Program-made: the position numbers and the translations under genes
Part shown: positions 35,057 through 44,409 of the stretch, in pieces
How positions within the stretch are numbered: the stretch's first letter is position 1
How the letters are laid out: the number at the start of each line of letters is the position of its first letter
From: Fuscovulum ytuae
GTDB taxonomy: Bacteria; Pseudomonadota; Alphaproteobacteria; Rhodobacterales; Rhodobacteraceae
DNA: 64,000 nucleotides
NCBI RefSeq assembly: GCF_029953595.1
Contig: NZ_CP124535.1
Location: 3,331,001-3,395,000 of the forward strand
Direction: 5' to 3'
Notes under the pieces: generated by a model
The model's input: only the letters and a program-made list of their open reading frames with translations
What the model was told of the DNA's origin: nothing
Databases searched by the model: none

Positions 35057-35403
35057 GCGCGGGTCTCCTGTTCGTCTTTCTCATCGTCCATGTCGACCTT
35101 GTCATGGCCCGCCTCAAGCCATGACCCAAGCGCCATAAGGACGATGACGGCGGTCATGCCGAAAGAGATGACGATGGCGGTCAGAACGAGCGCCTGCGGC
35201 AACGGGTCGGTGTATCCCGCCGCATCCTTGGCGATGATGGCGGGCAGGCCGGGCACGAGGCGACCTGCGGTGAAGAGAAACACGTTCACCGCATAGGAAA
35301 CGAGTGTCAGCCCGATGATGACCGGGAAGGTGCGCTGGCGCAGCATCAGATAAACGCCGCTGGCGGTAAGGGTGCCGATGGCGATGGCGATGAGGGCTTC
35401 CAT
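35053..35403 (-). CDS. mnhC: Mrp cation/proton antiporter subunit C
   Basis: 116 residues, NuoK-like, with three membrane segments. LIAIAIGTLTASGVYLMLRQRTFPVIIGLTLVSYAVNVFLF is the MnhC opening, and TDPLPQALVLTAIVISFGMTAVIVLM is the conserved third helix. An acidic tail (DKVDMDDEKDEQE) is visible. Confidence 0.94.
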   Translation of the reverse strand: MEALIAIAIGTLTASGVYLMLRQRTFPVIIGLTLVSYAVNVFLFTAGRLVPGLPAIIAKDAAGYTDPLPQALVLTAIVISFGMTAVIVLMALGSWLEAGHDKVDMDDEKDEQETRA

Positions 35404-35404
35404 G

Positions 35405-38248
35405 TCAGTTTCCCCCTTCCGGGCGATCCACGGAATAGGGATCGGCGCTGGTGGTTTCGCCTGCGCGGCGGGCCAGCCGGCTGAGTGAGTTGAGGGCGAG
35501 CATCACCGCGCCAAGAACGCAGAGGAAGACGCCAAGGTCGAAGATGGCGGCGGTGGCAAGTTCAAACTCTTCCAGCGGCCAGAGATGGACATAGGTGAAG
35601 CTGGAGGCGAGGAAGGGCGCGCCGAAGAGCCATGAGCCCACGCCGGCAGCGGCAGCGACCAAGGCGCCCAGTGCGATGAGGGCGTGGTGGTCGATGCGCT
35701 GGCGTGTTTCGGTCCAGGCAAGGCCAGAGGCCATATATTGCATCACGGTGGCAATGGCGAAGACGAGGCCCGCGATAAAGCCGCCACCCGGCAGGTTGTG
35801 CCCGCGCAGGAAGATGAAGACGCCGATCACCATGGCAACCGGCAGGATGAAGCGGGTGGCCATCACCATCAGCAGCGGGTGGCGGTCGCCGGCAAAGCCC
35901 TTGCGCGTGGCGGCCATGGCGTGGAGCGCGTCATTGGCGGGGCCGGGTTTCAAGAGCGCCTCAACCAGCGCGTAGATCAGAAGGGCGGCGATGCCCAGCA
36001 CGATGATTTCGCCGTAGGTATCGTAGCCGCGGAAGTCGACGATGATGGTGTTGACCGCGTTGGTGCCGCCTGCGCCGGGTTTCGACTGTTCCAGATGGAA
36101 GGCGGAAATCGGCGGGAAAGCCGCGGCGCGGGTCATCAGCGCATAGGCAAGCGCCGCGATCCCGGTGCCTGCGCCAACGGCGATGACGGCATCGCGGGTG
36201 CGGCGGACGGGGCTGCTTTCGCGCGGGGTTTCCTTGGGCAGGAAATTGAGGGCGAGGAGCATGAAGACGACCGTCACCACCTCGACCGTGATCTGGGTCA
36301 GGGCGAGGTCAGGGGCGGAGAGCCATGCAAAGCCAAGCGAGATGATCAGGCCGATGATCCCAATGAGGACGAGCGACAGAAGGCGGTTGCGGTGCATGAC
36401 CGCAACGCCCACAGCGGCGAACATCAGAAGGCCCCAGGCGATGATGGTGACCGGGGTGATGGCCAGCATGTCGCGCGTGCCGGGCAGGTGGGTGCCCGTG
36501 TCGAAAGCCCAGAGCGCAGTCGCGCCGATGGCGATGGTGCCGATGGCGATGGCGCGGGTCAGCGAGCCGTTGTGCAGGAATTGCGTCACGCTGCGGGCGG
36601 TGGCGGCAAGCGGTTCGATGATGGCATCGAATATGGCCTTCGCTTCGGGGCGCGGGGTGGCATCCCACATGGCGCGGAGACGGGGGAAGATCGACAGCAG
36701 GGCATAGCCGCCACCGACGGCCGCGATCGACATCCACAGGGCGGGGGCATAAAGGCCATGCCAGTGCTTGATATGCACCTCTTGCGGGGTGCCGGTGACG
36801 GCAGACGAGGCTGCATCGACCAGCCAGGCGGCGGTGGTCATGGGCATCAGGCCGATCAGGACAACAAGCGTGGCGAGCAGCGCCGGCGCTGCCCAGAGGC
36901 CGAAGCCGGGGTCATGCGGTGTATGAGGGTAATCATCGCGCTTTGGCCCGAGGAAGGCATGGGCGAGGAAGCGGAAGCTGTAGGCCACGGAAAAGAGTGC
37001 GGCGAGGGTCGCCAGCACGGGCAGCAGCCATGCCGGGCCGAGGGCGGTATGCGCGGCCTCTTCCAGCATCAGTTCCTTGGAGAGGAAACCGTTGAAGGGC
37101 GGGATGCCCGCCATGGACAGCGCCGCGATGCCCGCGATGGTGAAGGTAACGGGCATCAGGTGGCGCAGGCCGCCAAGACGCTTGAGATCGCGGGTATGGG
37201 TTTCGTGATCCACGATCCCCGCCGACATGAAGAGCGCGGCCTTGAAGGTGGCGTGGTTGATAATGTGAAAAACGGCAACCGTGGCGGCCTTGGCCGTGCC
37301 CATGCCCAGAAGCATGGTGATGAGGCCCAGATGACTGACCGTTGAGAAGGCCAAAAGCGCCTTAAGGTCATCTTTGAAGAAGGCAATCTTCGCCCCGATC
37401 AGCATCGTGATGAGGCCCGCCGAGGTGACGATCCAGAACCATTCCGGCGTTCCGGCCAGCACCGGCCACATGCGTGCCATCAGGAAGATGCCCGCCTTCA
37501 CCATCGTGGCCGAATGCAGATAGGCCGAGACGGGCGTGGGGGCGGCCATGGCGTGGGGCAGCCAGAAATGGAAGGGGAATTGCGCGGATTTGGTGAAGCA
37601 ACCCAGAAGGATCAAGATCAGCGCGGGCAGATACCAATCGGACGCCTGAATCGCCTCTTTCTGCGTGAGGATGACCGAAAGGTCATAGCTGCCCGCGATA
37701 TTGCCGAGGATCAGCATCCCTGCGATCATCGCAAGCCCGCCGCCGCCCGTGACGGCCAGCGCCATGCGTGCGCCTTGGCGGCCTTCGGGAAGGTGCTTCC
37801 AATAGCCGATCAGCAGGAAGGACGACAGCGAGGTCAGTTCCCAGAAGATCAACAAAAGCAGGATGTTGTCGGACAGGACGATCCCCACCATCGCGCCTTG
37901 GAAGAGCATGAGGTAGGTGTAGAACACCCCCATCGGATCGGATTTCGCGAGGTAGAAGCGGGCGTAAAGGATGATCAGGAGGCCGATGCCAAGGATGAGC
38001 CCCGCAAAGAGCAGGCCAAGTCCATCGAGCATGAAGTTCGCATTCAGGCCGAGGGAGGGGAGCCAGTCGATCCGGGTGGTGACAACTTCGCCCCGCAGGA
38101 CGGCGGGGGCTTGCAGGCCCAAAAGCACCAAGGCAAGCAGGGTCACTGATCCGGTGACGGTGGCGCAGGCGGTGCGGCCAGAACGGATGAGCAGGCCCGG
38201 CAAAAGGGCGCCGAGGAAGGGCAGGGCGGCAATCAGCGCAAGGGTCAT
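35405..38248 (-). CDS. mnhA: Mrp cation/proton antiporter subunits A and B, fused
   Basis: 947 residues. The first about 500 residues are the NuoL-like MnhA domain, with LIIFWELTSLSSFLLIGYW near residue 134 and HFWLPHAMAAPTPVSAYLHSATMVKAGIFL near 226. The C-terminal part, from about residue 790 (RFILPVAMVIGVFIFLRGHNLPGGGFIAGLVFAIA), is MnhB. The A-B fusion with separate C to G is the alphaproteobacterial Pha/Mrp form. The complex exchanges Na+ or K+ for H+ and supports pH and salt tolerance. It heads a six-gene minus-strand operon. The promoter would lie in the 207-base gap upstream. Confidence 0.94.
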   Translation of the reverse strand: MTLALIAALPFLGALLPGLLIRSGRTACATVTGSVTLLALVLLGLQAPAVLRGEVVTTRIDWLPSLGLNANFMLDGLGLLFAGLILGIGLLIILYARFYLAKSDPMGVFYTYLMLFQGAMVGIVLSDNILLLLIFWELTSLSSFLLIGYWKHLPEGRQGARMALAVTGGGGLAMIAGMLILGNIAGSYDLSVILTQKEAIQASDWYLPALILILLGCFTKSAQFPFHFWLPHAMAAPTPVSAYLHSATMVKAGIFLMARMWPVLAGTPEWFWIVTSAGLITMLIGAKIAFFKDDLKALLAFSTVSHLGLITMLLGMGTAKAATVAVFHIINHATFKAALFMSAGIVDHETHTRDLKRLGGLRHLMPVTFTIAGIAALSMAGIPPFNGFLSKELMLEEAAHTALGPAWLLPVLATLAALFSVAYSFRFLAHAFLGPKRDDYPHTPHDPGFGLWAAPALLATLVVLIGLMPMTTAAWLVDAASSAVTGTPQEVHIKHWHGLYAPALWMSIAAVGGGYALLSIFPRLRAMWDATPRPEAKAIFDAIIEPLAATARSVTQFLHNGSLTRAIAIGTIAIGATALWAFDTGTHLPGTRDMLAITPVTIIAWGLLMFAAVGVAVMHRNRLLSLVLIGIIGLIISLGFAWLSAPDLALTQITVEVVTVVFMLLALNFLPKETPRESSPVRRTRDAVIAVGAGTGIAALAYALMTRAAAFPPISAFHLEQSKPGAGGTNAVNTIIVDFRGYDTYGEIIVLGIAALLIYALVEALLKPGPANDALHAMAATRKGFAGDRHPLLMVMATRFILPVAMVIGVFIFLRGHNLPGGGFIAGLVFAIATVMQYMASGLAWTETRQRIDHHALIALGALVAAAAGVGSWLFGAPFLASSFTYVHLWPLEEFELATAAIFDLGVFLCVLGAVMLALNSLSRLARRAGETTSADPYSVDRPEGGN

Positions 38249-38402
38249 CGTGAAACGGTCTCTCCCTGTGCGCCGTTCCCTCGACGCAGTCTCCTTATTC
38301 GTCCGGGTTCGCCCAAAAGTTAGAGCATCCGTTAGGACGGGCCCACCCCATCTGGGCAGAATGTTCGATCAGATCAAGATGCAGTTGCGGCAAATCGGGC
38401 GC

Positions 38403-38426
38403 ATCCGCAGCGAAAGCGTTGCGGAT
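38403..38426 (-). other. Stem-loop downstream of the ROK gene
   Basis: ATCCGCAGCG, loop AAAG, CGTTGCGGAT form a 10-bp stem with one G-T pair, 30 bases past the ROK stop on the minus strand and about 155 bases upstream of mnhA. No T-run. It could separate the ROK transcript from the Mrp operon. The rest of the 207-base gap must hold the Mrp promoter, which I cannot place. Confidence 0.45.
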
Positions 38427-38455
38427 TGGACGCAGGTTTCGACGGGTTGCGACAA

Positions 38456-39676
38456 TCAGCCCTGAAGGGCGGCGGGATCGATCAGGTAGCGCTGGGCAAG
38501 CGGGATGGCAGCGGCGCCAAGGGCGCGGGCCTCGGCGCCCACGGTGCCTTCGCGAATCTGGGGCGGCTCAACCCCCGACAGATCGATGCGATTGAGGGCG
38601 GCGATGGTGCGGCGGGTGATTTCGGCGCGGATGCGGGCAGGCATCCAGCCGTCGATCATCACCGCCTCAAGCTCTACCAGAGCGGCGGCGGAGAGGGTGG
38701 CATAGGCCAGCCCTTCGGCGGCGTGCTGAAGCCAGTTTTCCAAAAGGCCCGGCGAAACGCGCCATTGAAGATGCTGTTCCCACAAGTGATCGCTGCTTTC
38801 GCCGGCCTGTTCCATCATCTCGGCCAGACGGGACATGGAGGCCACGTCGAAAAGCCGTTCAAGGCGGCCATCGGGGCCGGGAACGGGCAAGGGGCCCACG
38901 CCGCCCGCATTGCCCGTGCGGCCCGTAAACAGCTGGCCGTTCAGGACAAGGCCGCCGCCGATGAAGGTTCCGAAGTAGAAATAGAGGAAATCCTTCGGCT
39001 TTTCGCCCGTGCCGAAGACAAGTTCGGCCCCGCAAGCGGCAGTGGCGTCGTTCTGGATATGGACGGGCATCCCCGCGATGGCCGCGATCTCGGTTGCGAT
39101 GTCATGGTTACGCCATGCGTCCATCTCGGCTTGCGGGGCGCCGATGTAGCGGACCCAGCTCCAGAGCTGAAAAGGCATGGCGATGCCCATGCCGCCGATG
39201 CGGTCGCGCTGCGACGGGGGAAGGGCGTCACAGACGGCGGGCAGTGCTTCGCGCACGAAGGCCACGACGCCAGAGGGGGTAGGGTAGCGATAGACGCGGC
39301 GGCGCGAGGCGCGGACACGGCCCAAGAAATCCACCAGCATCAGGTCGGCAGAGCGGCGGCCGATCTTGAGGCCGAGGAAGAAGGCCCCTTCGGCATCAAG
39401 CGACATCGGGACGGAGGGCTGCCCGATACGGCCCCGGATAGGTTCGCCGCGCAGAAGAAGCCCGTCCTGTTCAAGCGAGCGCATGATGACCGAGACGGTC
39501 TGCACGGAAAGGCCGGTCATGCGCGCGAGATCGGATTTCGCCAGCGCCCCCTGCTGACGCAGAATGGACAGGACGAGCCTTTCGTTGTGGGCGCGCATGC
39601 CGGATTGGTTCGATCCCCGGAAGCCGGATGCTTCGGGGAACGGACGATCTGGCATCGTCTCGGCCTGCTGTCTCAC
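38456..39676 (-). CDS. ROK-family transcriptional repressor, FrcR-like
   Basis: 406 residues. An N-terminal winged helix-turn-helix (about 30-85: [47 protein letters not shown]) precedes a ROK sugar-kinase-like domain (about 90-400) with [11 protein letters not shown] and [13 protein letters not shown]. The ROK zinc motif (CxCGxxGCxE) is not seen, so the domain is a ligand sensor rather than a kinase. It is divergent from the sugar ABC transporter and probably represses it in the absence of the sugar. A start eight codons later (39655) is possible. Confidence 0.88.
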   Translation of the reverse strand: MRQQAETMPDRPFPEASGFRGSNQSGMRAHNERLVLSILRQQGALAKSDLARMTGLSVQTVSVIMRSLEQDGLLLRGEPIRGRIGQPSVPMSLDAEGAFFLGLKIGRRSADLMLVDFLGRVRASRRRVYRYPTPSGVVAFVREALPAVCDALPPSQRDRIGGMGIAMPFQLWSWVRYIGAPQAEMDAWRNHDIATEIAAIAGMPVHIQNDATAACGAELVFGTGEKPKDFLYFYFGTFIGGGLVLNGQLFTGRTGNAGGVGPLPVPGPDGRLERLFDVASMSRLAEMMEQAGESSDHLWEQHLQWRVSPGLLENWLQHAAEGLAYATLSAAALVELEAVMIDGWMPARIRAEITRRTIAALNRIDLSGVEPPQIREGTVGAEARALGAAAIPLAQRYLIDPAALQG

Positions 39677-39740
39677 GTCTCCTCCCGCCCGGGGCTTTGC
39701 CCGGATTTCAGGCGAGGATGCGCGGGGAATCGGCAGTCTG

Positions 39741-39776
39741 TCAATAATAAATCAGAGTGATTTAATTATCTTGACG
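39741..39776. promoter_or_regulatory. Operator candidate between ROK regulator and frcB
   Basis: TAAATCA-GAG-TGATTTA (39748-39764) is a perfect 7-bp dyad. With one inserted base it extends outward through ATAAT and ATTAT. It lies in an AT-rich island in the otherwise GC-rich 205-base divergent gap. TTGACG (39771-39776), a plausible -35 box, abuts it. A ROK repressor binding here would control both directions. Confidence 0.6.
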
Positions 39777-39881
39777 TGGAGGCGGGAATCAGTTTTCTTG
39801 TGGCCTGTCGCAACGGGCCTAGGCCCACACGGCACGCAACATGAGGGGGCGCACCCCCGGATTTTCTTGGGAGGAAAATCG

Positions 39882-40904
39882 ATGAAATTCAAAGCTAAGG
39901 CCCTTGCGGGCGCGGCTACGCTTGCCCTTCTGTCGGTGGCACCGGCCATGGCGCAGGACGTGGCGGCCTGCCTGATCACCAAGACCGACACCAACCCCTT
40001 CTTCGTGAAAATGAAGGAAGGCGCCGAGGCCAAAGCCGCCGAACTGGGCGTTTCGCTGAAGTCCTATGCGGGTAAGGTTGACGGCGACCACGACAGCCAA
40101 GTCGCCGCTATCGAAGCCTGCATCGCAGATGGCGCAAAGGGCATCCTGATCGCGGCGTCCGACACCAAGGCGATCGTCGACTCGGTGAAGAAGGCGCAGG
40201 AAGCGGGCATGGTTGTGATCGCGCTCGACACCCCGCTTGATCCGGCGGATGCCGCCGACGCGACCTTCGCGACCGACAACCTGGAAGCTGGCAAGCTGAT
40301 CGGCGCTTGGGCCGCTGCGACGCTGGGTGCAGAAGCCGCAAATGCGAAGATCGGCTTCCTGAACCTGACCCCGTCGGAACCCACCGTGGACGTTCTGCGG
40401 AACCAGGGCTTCATGATGGGCTTTGGGATCGACGTGAAGGACCCCAACGACATCGGCGACGAGGATGATGCGCGCATCGTTGGCCATGACGTGACCAACG
40501 GCAACGAAGAAGGTGGCCGCAAGGCGATGGAAAACCTTCTGCAGATCAACCCCGATATCAACGTGATCCACACGATCAACGAACCGGCTGCCGTGGGTGC
40601 CTATCAGGCGCTGAAGGCGATTGGCAAAGAGAACGACGTGCTGATCGTGTCGGTTGACGGCGGCTGCCCGGGCGTTGCCTCGGTCAAGGATGGCGTGATC
40701 GGCGCGACCTCGCAGCAGTATCCGCTGATGATGGCGGCGCTGGGCGTGGAAGCGATCAAGAAGTGGGCCGACACGGGCGAGAAGCCGCAGCCGACCCCCG
40801 GCAAGGCCTTCTTCGACACCGGCGTGGCGCTGATCACCGACAAGCCCGCCGAAGGCGTGCCGTCGATCGACACCGCCAAGGGCACCGAGCTCTGCTGGGG
40901 CTGA
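39882..40904 (+). CDS. frcB: Sugar ABC transporter substrate-binding protein, FrcB type
   Basis: 340 residues, periplasmic. Sec signal ends at AMAQ-D (residue 25). The peripla_BP_4 fold is seen: [28 protein letters not shown], then [45 protein letters not shown] and a VDGGCPGV loop. Closest to fructose/ribose-type binding proteins; the sugar cannot be fixed from sequence. GGGAGGAAAA precedes the ATG at 39882. It is the first gene of frcBCA, with a strong hairpin after it. Confidence 0.9.
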   Translation: MKFKAKALAGAATLALLSVAPAMAQDVAACLITKTDTNPFFVKMKEGAEAKAAELGVSLKSYAGKVDGDHDSQVAAIEACIADGAKGILIAASDTKAIVDSVKKAQEAGMVVIALDTPLDPADAADATFATDNLEAGKLIGAWAAATLGAEAANAKIGFLNLTPSEPTVDVLRNQGFMMGFGIDVKDPNDIGDEDDARIVGHDVTNGNEEGGRKAMENLLQINPDINVIHTINEPAAVGAYQALKAIGKENDVLIVSVDGGCPGVASVKDGVIGATSQQYPLMMAALGVEAIKKWADTGEKPQPTPGKAFFDTGVALITDKPAEGVPSIDTAKGTELCWG

Positions 40905-40919
40905 TCTGAAAAGACTTGC

Positions 40920-40940
40920 GCGGGGGGCCTATCCCCCCGC
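40920..40940 (+). promoter_or_regulatory. Intercistronic stem-loop after frcB
   Basis: GCGGGGGG, loop CCTAT, CCCCCCGC form a perfect 8-bp stem 16 bases past the frcB stop, in a 129-base gap before frcC. No T-run follows. Such hairpins raise the level of binding protein over permease by stabilising or partly ending the transcript. Confidence 0.75.
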
Positions 40941-41033
40941 ACCATCCCGCAAGGGAGAAAACGGGGGCGGCTCTCGATCAGGGCCGCCCTTTGTCTAGGT
41001 AGCGCCCGGATGACGGGTTGAACGGGGGGACAG

Positions 41034-42095
41034 ATGAGCCAGCCACAAGAATTCGAAAAGGTGCTTGGGCAAAGCGCGACAGGCGTCGCGCAGTTCGAAG
41101 AGCGGCGGAGCGGTTTGCGCAAGTTGCAGCATTTCCTGCATTCAAACCCGGCCGCGGTGCCGATGATCGTTCTGGTCGCGCTGGTCATTTTCTTTGGCTT
41201 CGCGCGCGGAGAGCGGTTCTTTTCGGCCTATACCCTGACGCTGATCATGCAGCAGGTGGCGGTGGTGGGCATCCTTGCCGCAGGCCAGACGCTGGTCATC
41301 CTGACGGCGGGGATCGACCTGTCGATCGGGGTGGTGATGGTCTTTGCCTTCGTCATCATGGGGAATTTCGTGCTGGCCTATGAAATGCCAGCAATGGTGG
41401 CCATCCTTGCCGGGTTCCTGATTGCAGGGGGTGGGGGCGCGCTGAACGGGTATCTGGTGTCGCGCCTGAAACTGCCGCCCTTCATCGTGACGCTGGGCAC
41501 GTGGAACATCATTATGGCGATCTGTCTGATTTATTCAGAAAACGCCACATTACGAGAGGCGGACCTAACGGCGCAGACCCAATGGCTGCACATCTTCGGG
41601 ATCAGCTTCAAGCTTGGCGGCGCTGTGGTGACGCTGGGCGTGGTGGCGATGCTGACGCTTTATGTGGGTCTTTGGTATATGCTGAACAACACGGCTTTCG
41701 GGCGGCATATCTATGCGGTGGGCGATGACCCCGATGCCGCCGATCTGGCCGGAATCCGGACGAACCGCGTGCTGTTGAAGACCTATACGCTGGCAGGCCT
41801 GATCGCGGGGCTGGCGGCCTGGGTGTCGATTGGGCGGAACGGGTCAATCTCGCCTTCTACCGTGGTGACGGACTTCAACTTGCAGGCCATCACCGCTGCG
41901 GTGATCGGGGGGATTTCGCTCTTTGGTGGGCGCGGGTCGATCCTTGGCGTGCTGTTCGGGACGCTGATCGTGGGCGTGATGAGCATGGGTCTGAACATGC
42001 TGGGCGCAGACCCGCAATGGAAAGTGCTTTTGACCGGTATCCTGATCATCGGCGCTGTCGCCATTGACCAGTGGATCCGCAAGGTTTCGGGCTAA
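41034..42095 (+). CDS. frcC: Sugar ABC transporter permease, FrcC type
   Basis: 353 residues, BPD_transp_2 (RbsC-like) permease with about ten membrane segments. The family-wide GILAAGQTLVILTAGIDLSIG block (about 81-101) and AGLIAGLAAWVSIGRNGSISPS with IGGISLFGGRGSILGVLFGTLIVGVMSMGLNM are present. A polar N-terminal tail of about 40 residues is typical of FrcC. AGATGAGC precedes the coding region. frcA follows after 13 bases. Confidence 0.92.
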   Translation: MSQPQEFEKVLGQSATGVAQFEERRSGLRKLQHFLHSNPAAVPMIVLVALVIFFGFARGERFFSAYTLTLIMQQVAVVGILAAGQTLVILTAGIDLSIGVVMVFAFVIMGNFVLAYEMPAMVAILAGFLIAGGGGALNGYLVSRLKLPPFIVTLGTWNIIMAICLIYSENATLREADLTAQTQWLHIFGISFKLGGAVVTLGVVAMLTLYVGLWYMLNNTAFGRHIYAVGDDPDAADLAGIRTNRVLLKTYTLAGLIAGLAAWVSIGRNGSISPSTVVTDFNLQAITAAVIGGISLFGGRGSILGVLFGTLIVGVMSMGLNMLGADPQWKVLLTGILIIGAVAIDQWIRKVSG

Positions 42096-42108
42096 GGGAG
42101 GACGAGAT

Positions 42109-42882
42109 ATGGCTGAACCCATTCTGACGGCACGCGGCCTGACCAAGCGCTATGGGCGCGTCACCGCCTTGGACAATTGCGACTTTGACCTTTATCCCGG
42201 CGAGATCCTTGCCGTGATCGGCGATAACGGCGCGGGGAAATCCACGCTGATCAAGGCCTTGTGCGGTGCCGTGGTGCCGGATGAGGGCGAGATCAAGCTT
42301 GACGGGAAGGCTGTGCATTTCACCAACCCGATGCAGGCGCGGGAGGCGGGGATCGAAACCGTCTATCAGAACCTTGCGTTGTCGCCCGCGCTTTCGATTG
42401 CGGACAACATGTTCATGGGGCGGGAAATTCGCAAACCCGGTGTGCTGGGATCGATGTTCCGCATGCTGGACCGCAAGGCGATGGAAAAGGTGGCGCGCGA
42501 CAAGCTGAGCGAGCTGGGCCTGATGACGATCCAGAATATCGGGCAGGCGGTGGAAACGCTTTCGGGTGGCCAGCGCCAGGGTGTGGCCGTGGCGCGGGCG
42601 GCGGCCTTTGGGTCCAAGGTCGTGATCATGGACGAACCGACCGCCGCACTGGGGGTGAAAGAAAGCCGCCGAGTGTTGGAGCTGATCCAAGATGTGAAGA
42701 AGCGCGGACTGCCGATCATCTTGATCAGCCATAACATGCCGCATGTCTTTGAGGTGGCGGATCGCATCCACATTCACCGGCTGGGCAAGCGGCTCTGCGT
42801 CATCGATCCGAAGGAATATACGATGTCGGATGCCGTGGCCTTCATGACCGGGGCAAAGATGCCGGAACATGTCATGGCCTGA
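42109..42882 (+). CDS. frcA: Sugar ABC transporter ATP-binding protein, FrcA type
   Basis: 257 residues with a single ABC domain, unlike the double-domain RbsA type. Walker A is GDNGAGKST (38-46), the signature is LSGGQRQG (about 147-154) and Walker B is VVIMDEPTAALG. GGGAGGACG precedes the ATG at 42109. The cognate frcK sugar kinase usually downstream is absent; a strong terminator follows instead. Confidence 0.93.
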   Translation: MAEPILTARGLTKRYGRVTALDNCDFDLYPGEILAVIGDNGAGKSTLIKALCGAVVPDEGEIKLDGKAVHFTNPMQAREAGIETVYQNLALSPALSIADNMFMGREIRKPGVLGSMFRMLDRKAMEKVARDKLSELGLMTIQNIGQAVETLSGGQRQGVAVARAAAFGSKVVIMDEPTAALGVKESRRVLELIQDVKKRGLPIILISHNMPHVFEVADRIHIHRLGKRLCVIDPKEYTMSDAVAFMTGAKMPEHVMA

Positions 42883-42906
42883 GGCCTGATGGAAATTCGG
42901 GGGGAA

Positions 42907-42928
42907 GGGGGCCGGTGGCCCCCTTTTT
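42907..42928 (+). terminator. Rho-independent terminator of frcBCA
   Basis: GGGGGCC, loop GGT, GGCCCCC, then TTTTT: perfect 7-bp stem plus T-run, 24 bases after frcA. Confidence 0.95.
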
Positions 42929-42940
42929 CTTTACGGTTTG

Positions 42941-43591
42941 TTAGGGTGGGCCGTGATGGGGGGTGATGCCGGCAAGGCGCAGGATGGCCGGGGCGATGCG
43001 ATGCAGGGGGAGCAATTCCTCCACCGCGCCGTGGTTCAGGGCCTGTTTTGGCATGCCGAAGATGGCACAGCTAGCCTCATCCTGGCCAAGCGTGCGCGCC
43101 CCGGCAGCACGCATGTCGCGCAAGCCCCGCGCGCCGTCGTCGCCCATGCCGGTAAGGATAACCCCGATTGCATTTCGTCCGGCCGCCAGGGCGACCGATC
43201 GAAAAAGCACGTCGCATGACGGTCTGTGGCGCGAGACATGTGGGGCATCGTCAAGGGCGATGGTGCCGCCATTGGGCGACTTGCGCAGCACAAGATGCCG
43301 ATTTGCGGGTGCAATCAGGGCAAGGCCAGTTTGGGGAATGTCACCCATCCGGGCCTCGCGCACAGTGATCCGGCAGGCGACATCCAAGCGGCGCGCGAAA
43401 GAGGCGGTAAAGCCTTCGGGCAGATGCTGCACGATCAAAATCGGCGGGGCCTCTGGTGGAAGTGCGGAAAGCAGGATGTGCAGCGCCTCTGTGCCACCGG
43501 TCGAGGCGCCAATTGCAACGATAGGATTGCGCGCAGGCGGCAGGGCATTTGCGTCTTTCACTGCGGCAGGGTGGGAAGGCGGGTTTGGCAT
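42941..43591 (-). CDS. cheB: CheB-type methylesterase without receiver domain
   Basis: Protein-glutamate methylesterase domain, about 216 residues. The catalytic triad is seen in IGASTGG (Ser), QHLPEGFT (His) and ILTGMGDDG (Asp). The N-terminal response-regulator domain of classical CheB is missing; a separate receiver lies two genes upstream. The open frame reaches 43738, but the extra part overlaps the preceding gene by 94 bases and has poor third-position GC, so the ATG at 43591 is chosen; a GTG at 43627 is possible. It removes methyl groups from chemoreceptors. Confidence 0.85.
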   Translation of the reverse strand: MPNPPSHPAAVKDANALPPARNPIVAIGASTGGTEALHILLSALPPEAPPILIVQHLPEGFTASFARRLDVACRITVREARMGDIPQTGLALIAPANRHLVLRKSPNGGTIALDDAPHVSRHRPSCDVLFRSVALAAGRNAIGVILTGMGDDGARGLRDMRAAGARTLGQDEASCAIFGMPKQALNHGAVEELLPLHRIAPAILRLAGITPHHGPP

Positions 43592-43644
43592 CGCGCGGGC
43601 GGCGTTCTTTGGGTGAGGAGGGGGCACTGTGTTCGGGTTTACAG

Positions 43645-43989
43645 TTACGGGGTGAAAAGCGATGTGGCGGCAGGTTCGGGCGGCGGTGACGGTCGCAGGT
43701 CCGACATGAACCGGGCCAACCTTATTGCGTGAAAGCACCCTGTCGCGGCGGGCATCGGGTGTGGCGGAGCTTCTGCGGCGGCAGCAGTTGCCAGCCGGGA
43801 CAGCGCGGCAAGGCGCTGCTGCACCGGATCAAGGTTTTGAACTGCGATGGACAGATCGGACCGCCCCGGAAGCTGGGGCAGGAGGGCGGGAAGCAGCGCT
43901 GCCTCTAGTCTTTGCAGATCGGCCGATAATTCGGCCGCCTCTTGTGCCAGCGCGGCAAGAAGCCGTGGCAAGGGGATAGGATCGGTCAT
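43645..43989 (-). CDS. Unknown protein coupled to the receiver gene in the che cluster
   Basis: 114 residues, rich in Ala, Leu and Pro. The first 70 residues are helical (LLAALAQEAAELSADLQRLEAALLPALLPQL, then LDPVQQRLAALSRLATAA), and the C-terminal 40 residues are Pro-rich and disordered. The ATG overlaps the upstream receiver stop as ATGA, and third-position GC is about 70 percent even in the tail, both favouring a real gene. No family recognised. A helical adaptor in chemotaxis adaptation is inference from position. Confidence 0.65.
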   Translation of the reverse strand: MTDPIPLPRLLAALAQEAAELSADLQRLEAALLPALLPQLPGRSDLSIAVQNLDPVQQRLAALSRLATAAAAEAPPHPMPAATGCFHAIRLARFMSDLRPSPPPEPAATSLFTP

Positions 43990-44372
43990 GTCAGCGGCCC
44001 GGTGACGGATTCAATACAGCGTCGCAACTGTTCCTTGGTGAAGGGCTTGTTGATCAGGTTGTTCAGGCCGAGGGCGCGCCCGTTGGCGATCATATTGGCG
44101 TCGGCCCGGCCGGTGACGATGATGAAACCTAGCCGTTGCAGACCGGGCGTCCGCCGAACCCGCTCCAGCAGGGCAAGACCATCCATATCCGGCATGTGGA
44201 AATCAGAGATCACCATATGGACAGGGCTGGCCAGCAACCCGGCCAACGCGGAACTGCCGTTGTTGTAGGTGGTGTAGTGAAACACCTCCATCCAATCGAG
44301 GACTTCGGTGATGAGATGGCGGCTGACGGCGGTGTCGTCGACGACCGCGATCCGAAGGTCGGAACGTTTCAT
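43986..44372 (-). CDS. Single-domain response regulator (second CheY-like)
   Basis: 128 residues, a stand-alone receiver. Acidic pair D12 and D13, phospho-acceptor D57 in VISDFHMP, Thr in IIVTGRADA and Lys in NLINKPF are all present. It could be a CheY-type output protein or supply the receiver missing from CheB. It lies 37 bases downstream of cheR. The ATG at 44372 gives the usual short N-terminus. Confidence 0.9.
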   Translation of the reverse strand: MKRSDLRIAVVDDTAVSRHLITEVLDWMEVFHYTTYNNGSSALAGLLASPVHMVISDFHMPDMDGLALLERVRRTPGLQRLGFIIVTGRADANMIANGRALGLNNLINKPFTKEQLRRCIESVTGPLT

Positions 44373-44409
44373 ATTCGGCCTTTCATTTCGTCTTTCCTGC
44401 GGGCGGGGA

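Noticed and set aside
33545-37345. Long plus-strand frames opposite the Mrp operon
   Set aside because: Their products are rich in His, Gln, Arg and Asp and are the antisense of transmembrane-helix codons.
43591-43738. Extended N-terminus of CheB starting at the GTG at 43738
   Set aside because: It overlaps the preceding gene by 94 bases, third-position GC falls well below the genome norm in this frame, and there is no family similarity before the IVAIGASTGG strand.
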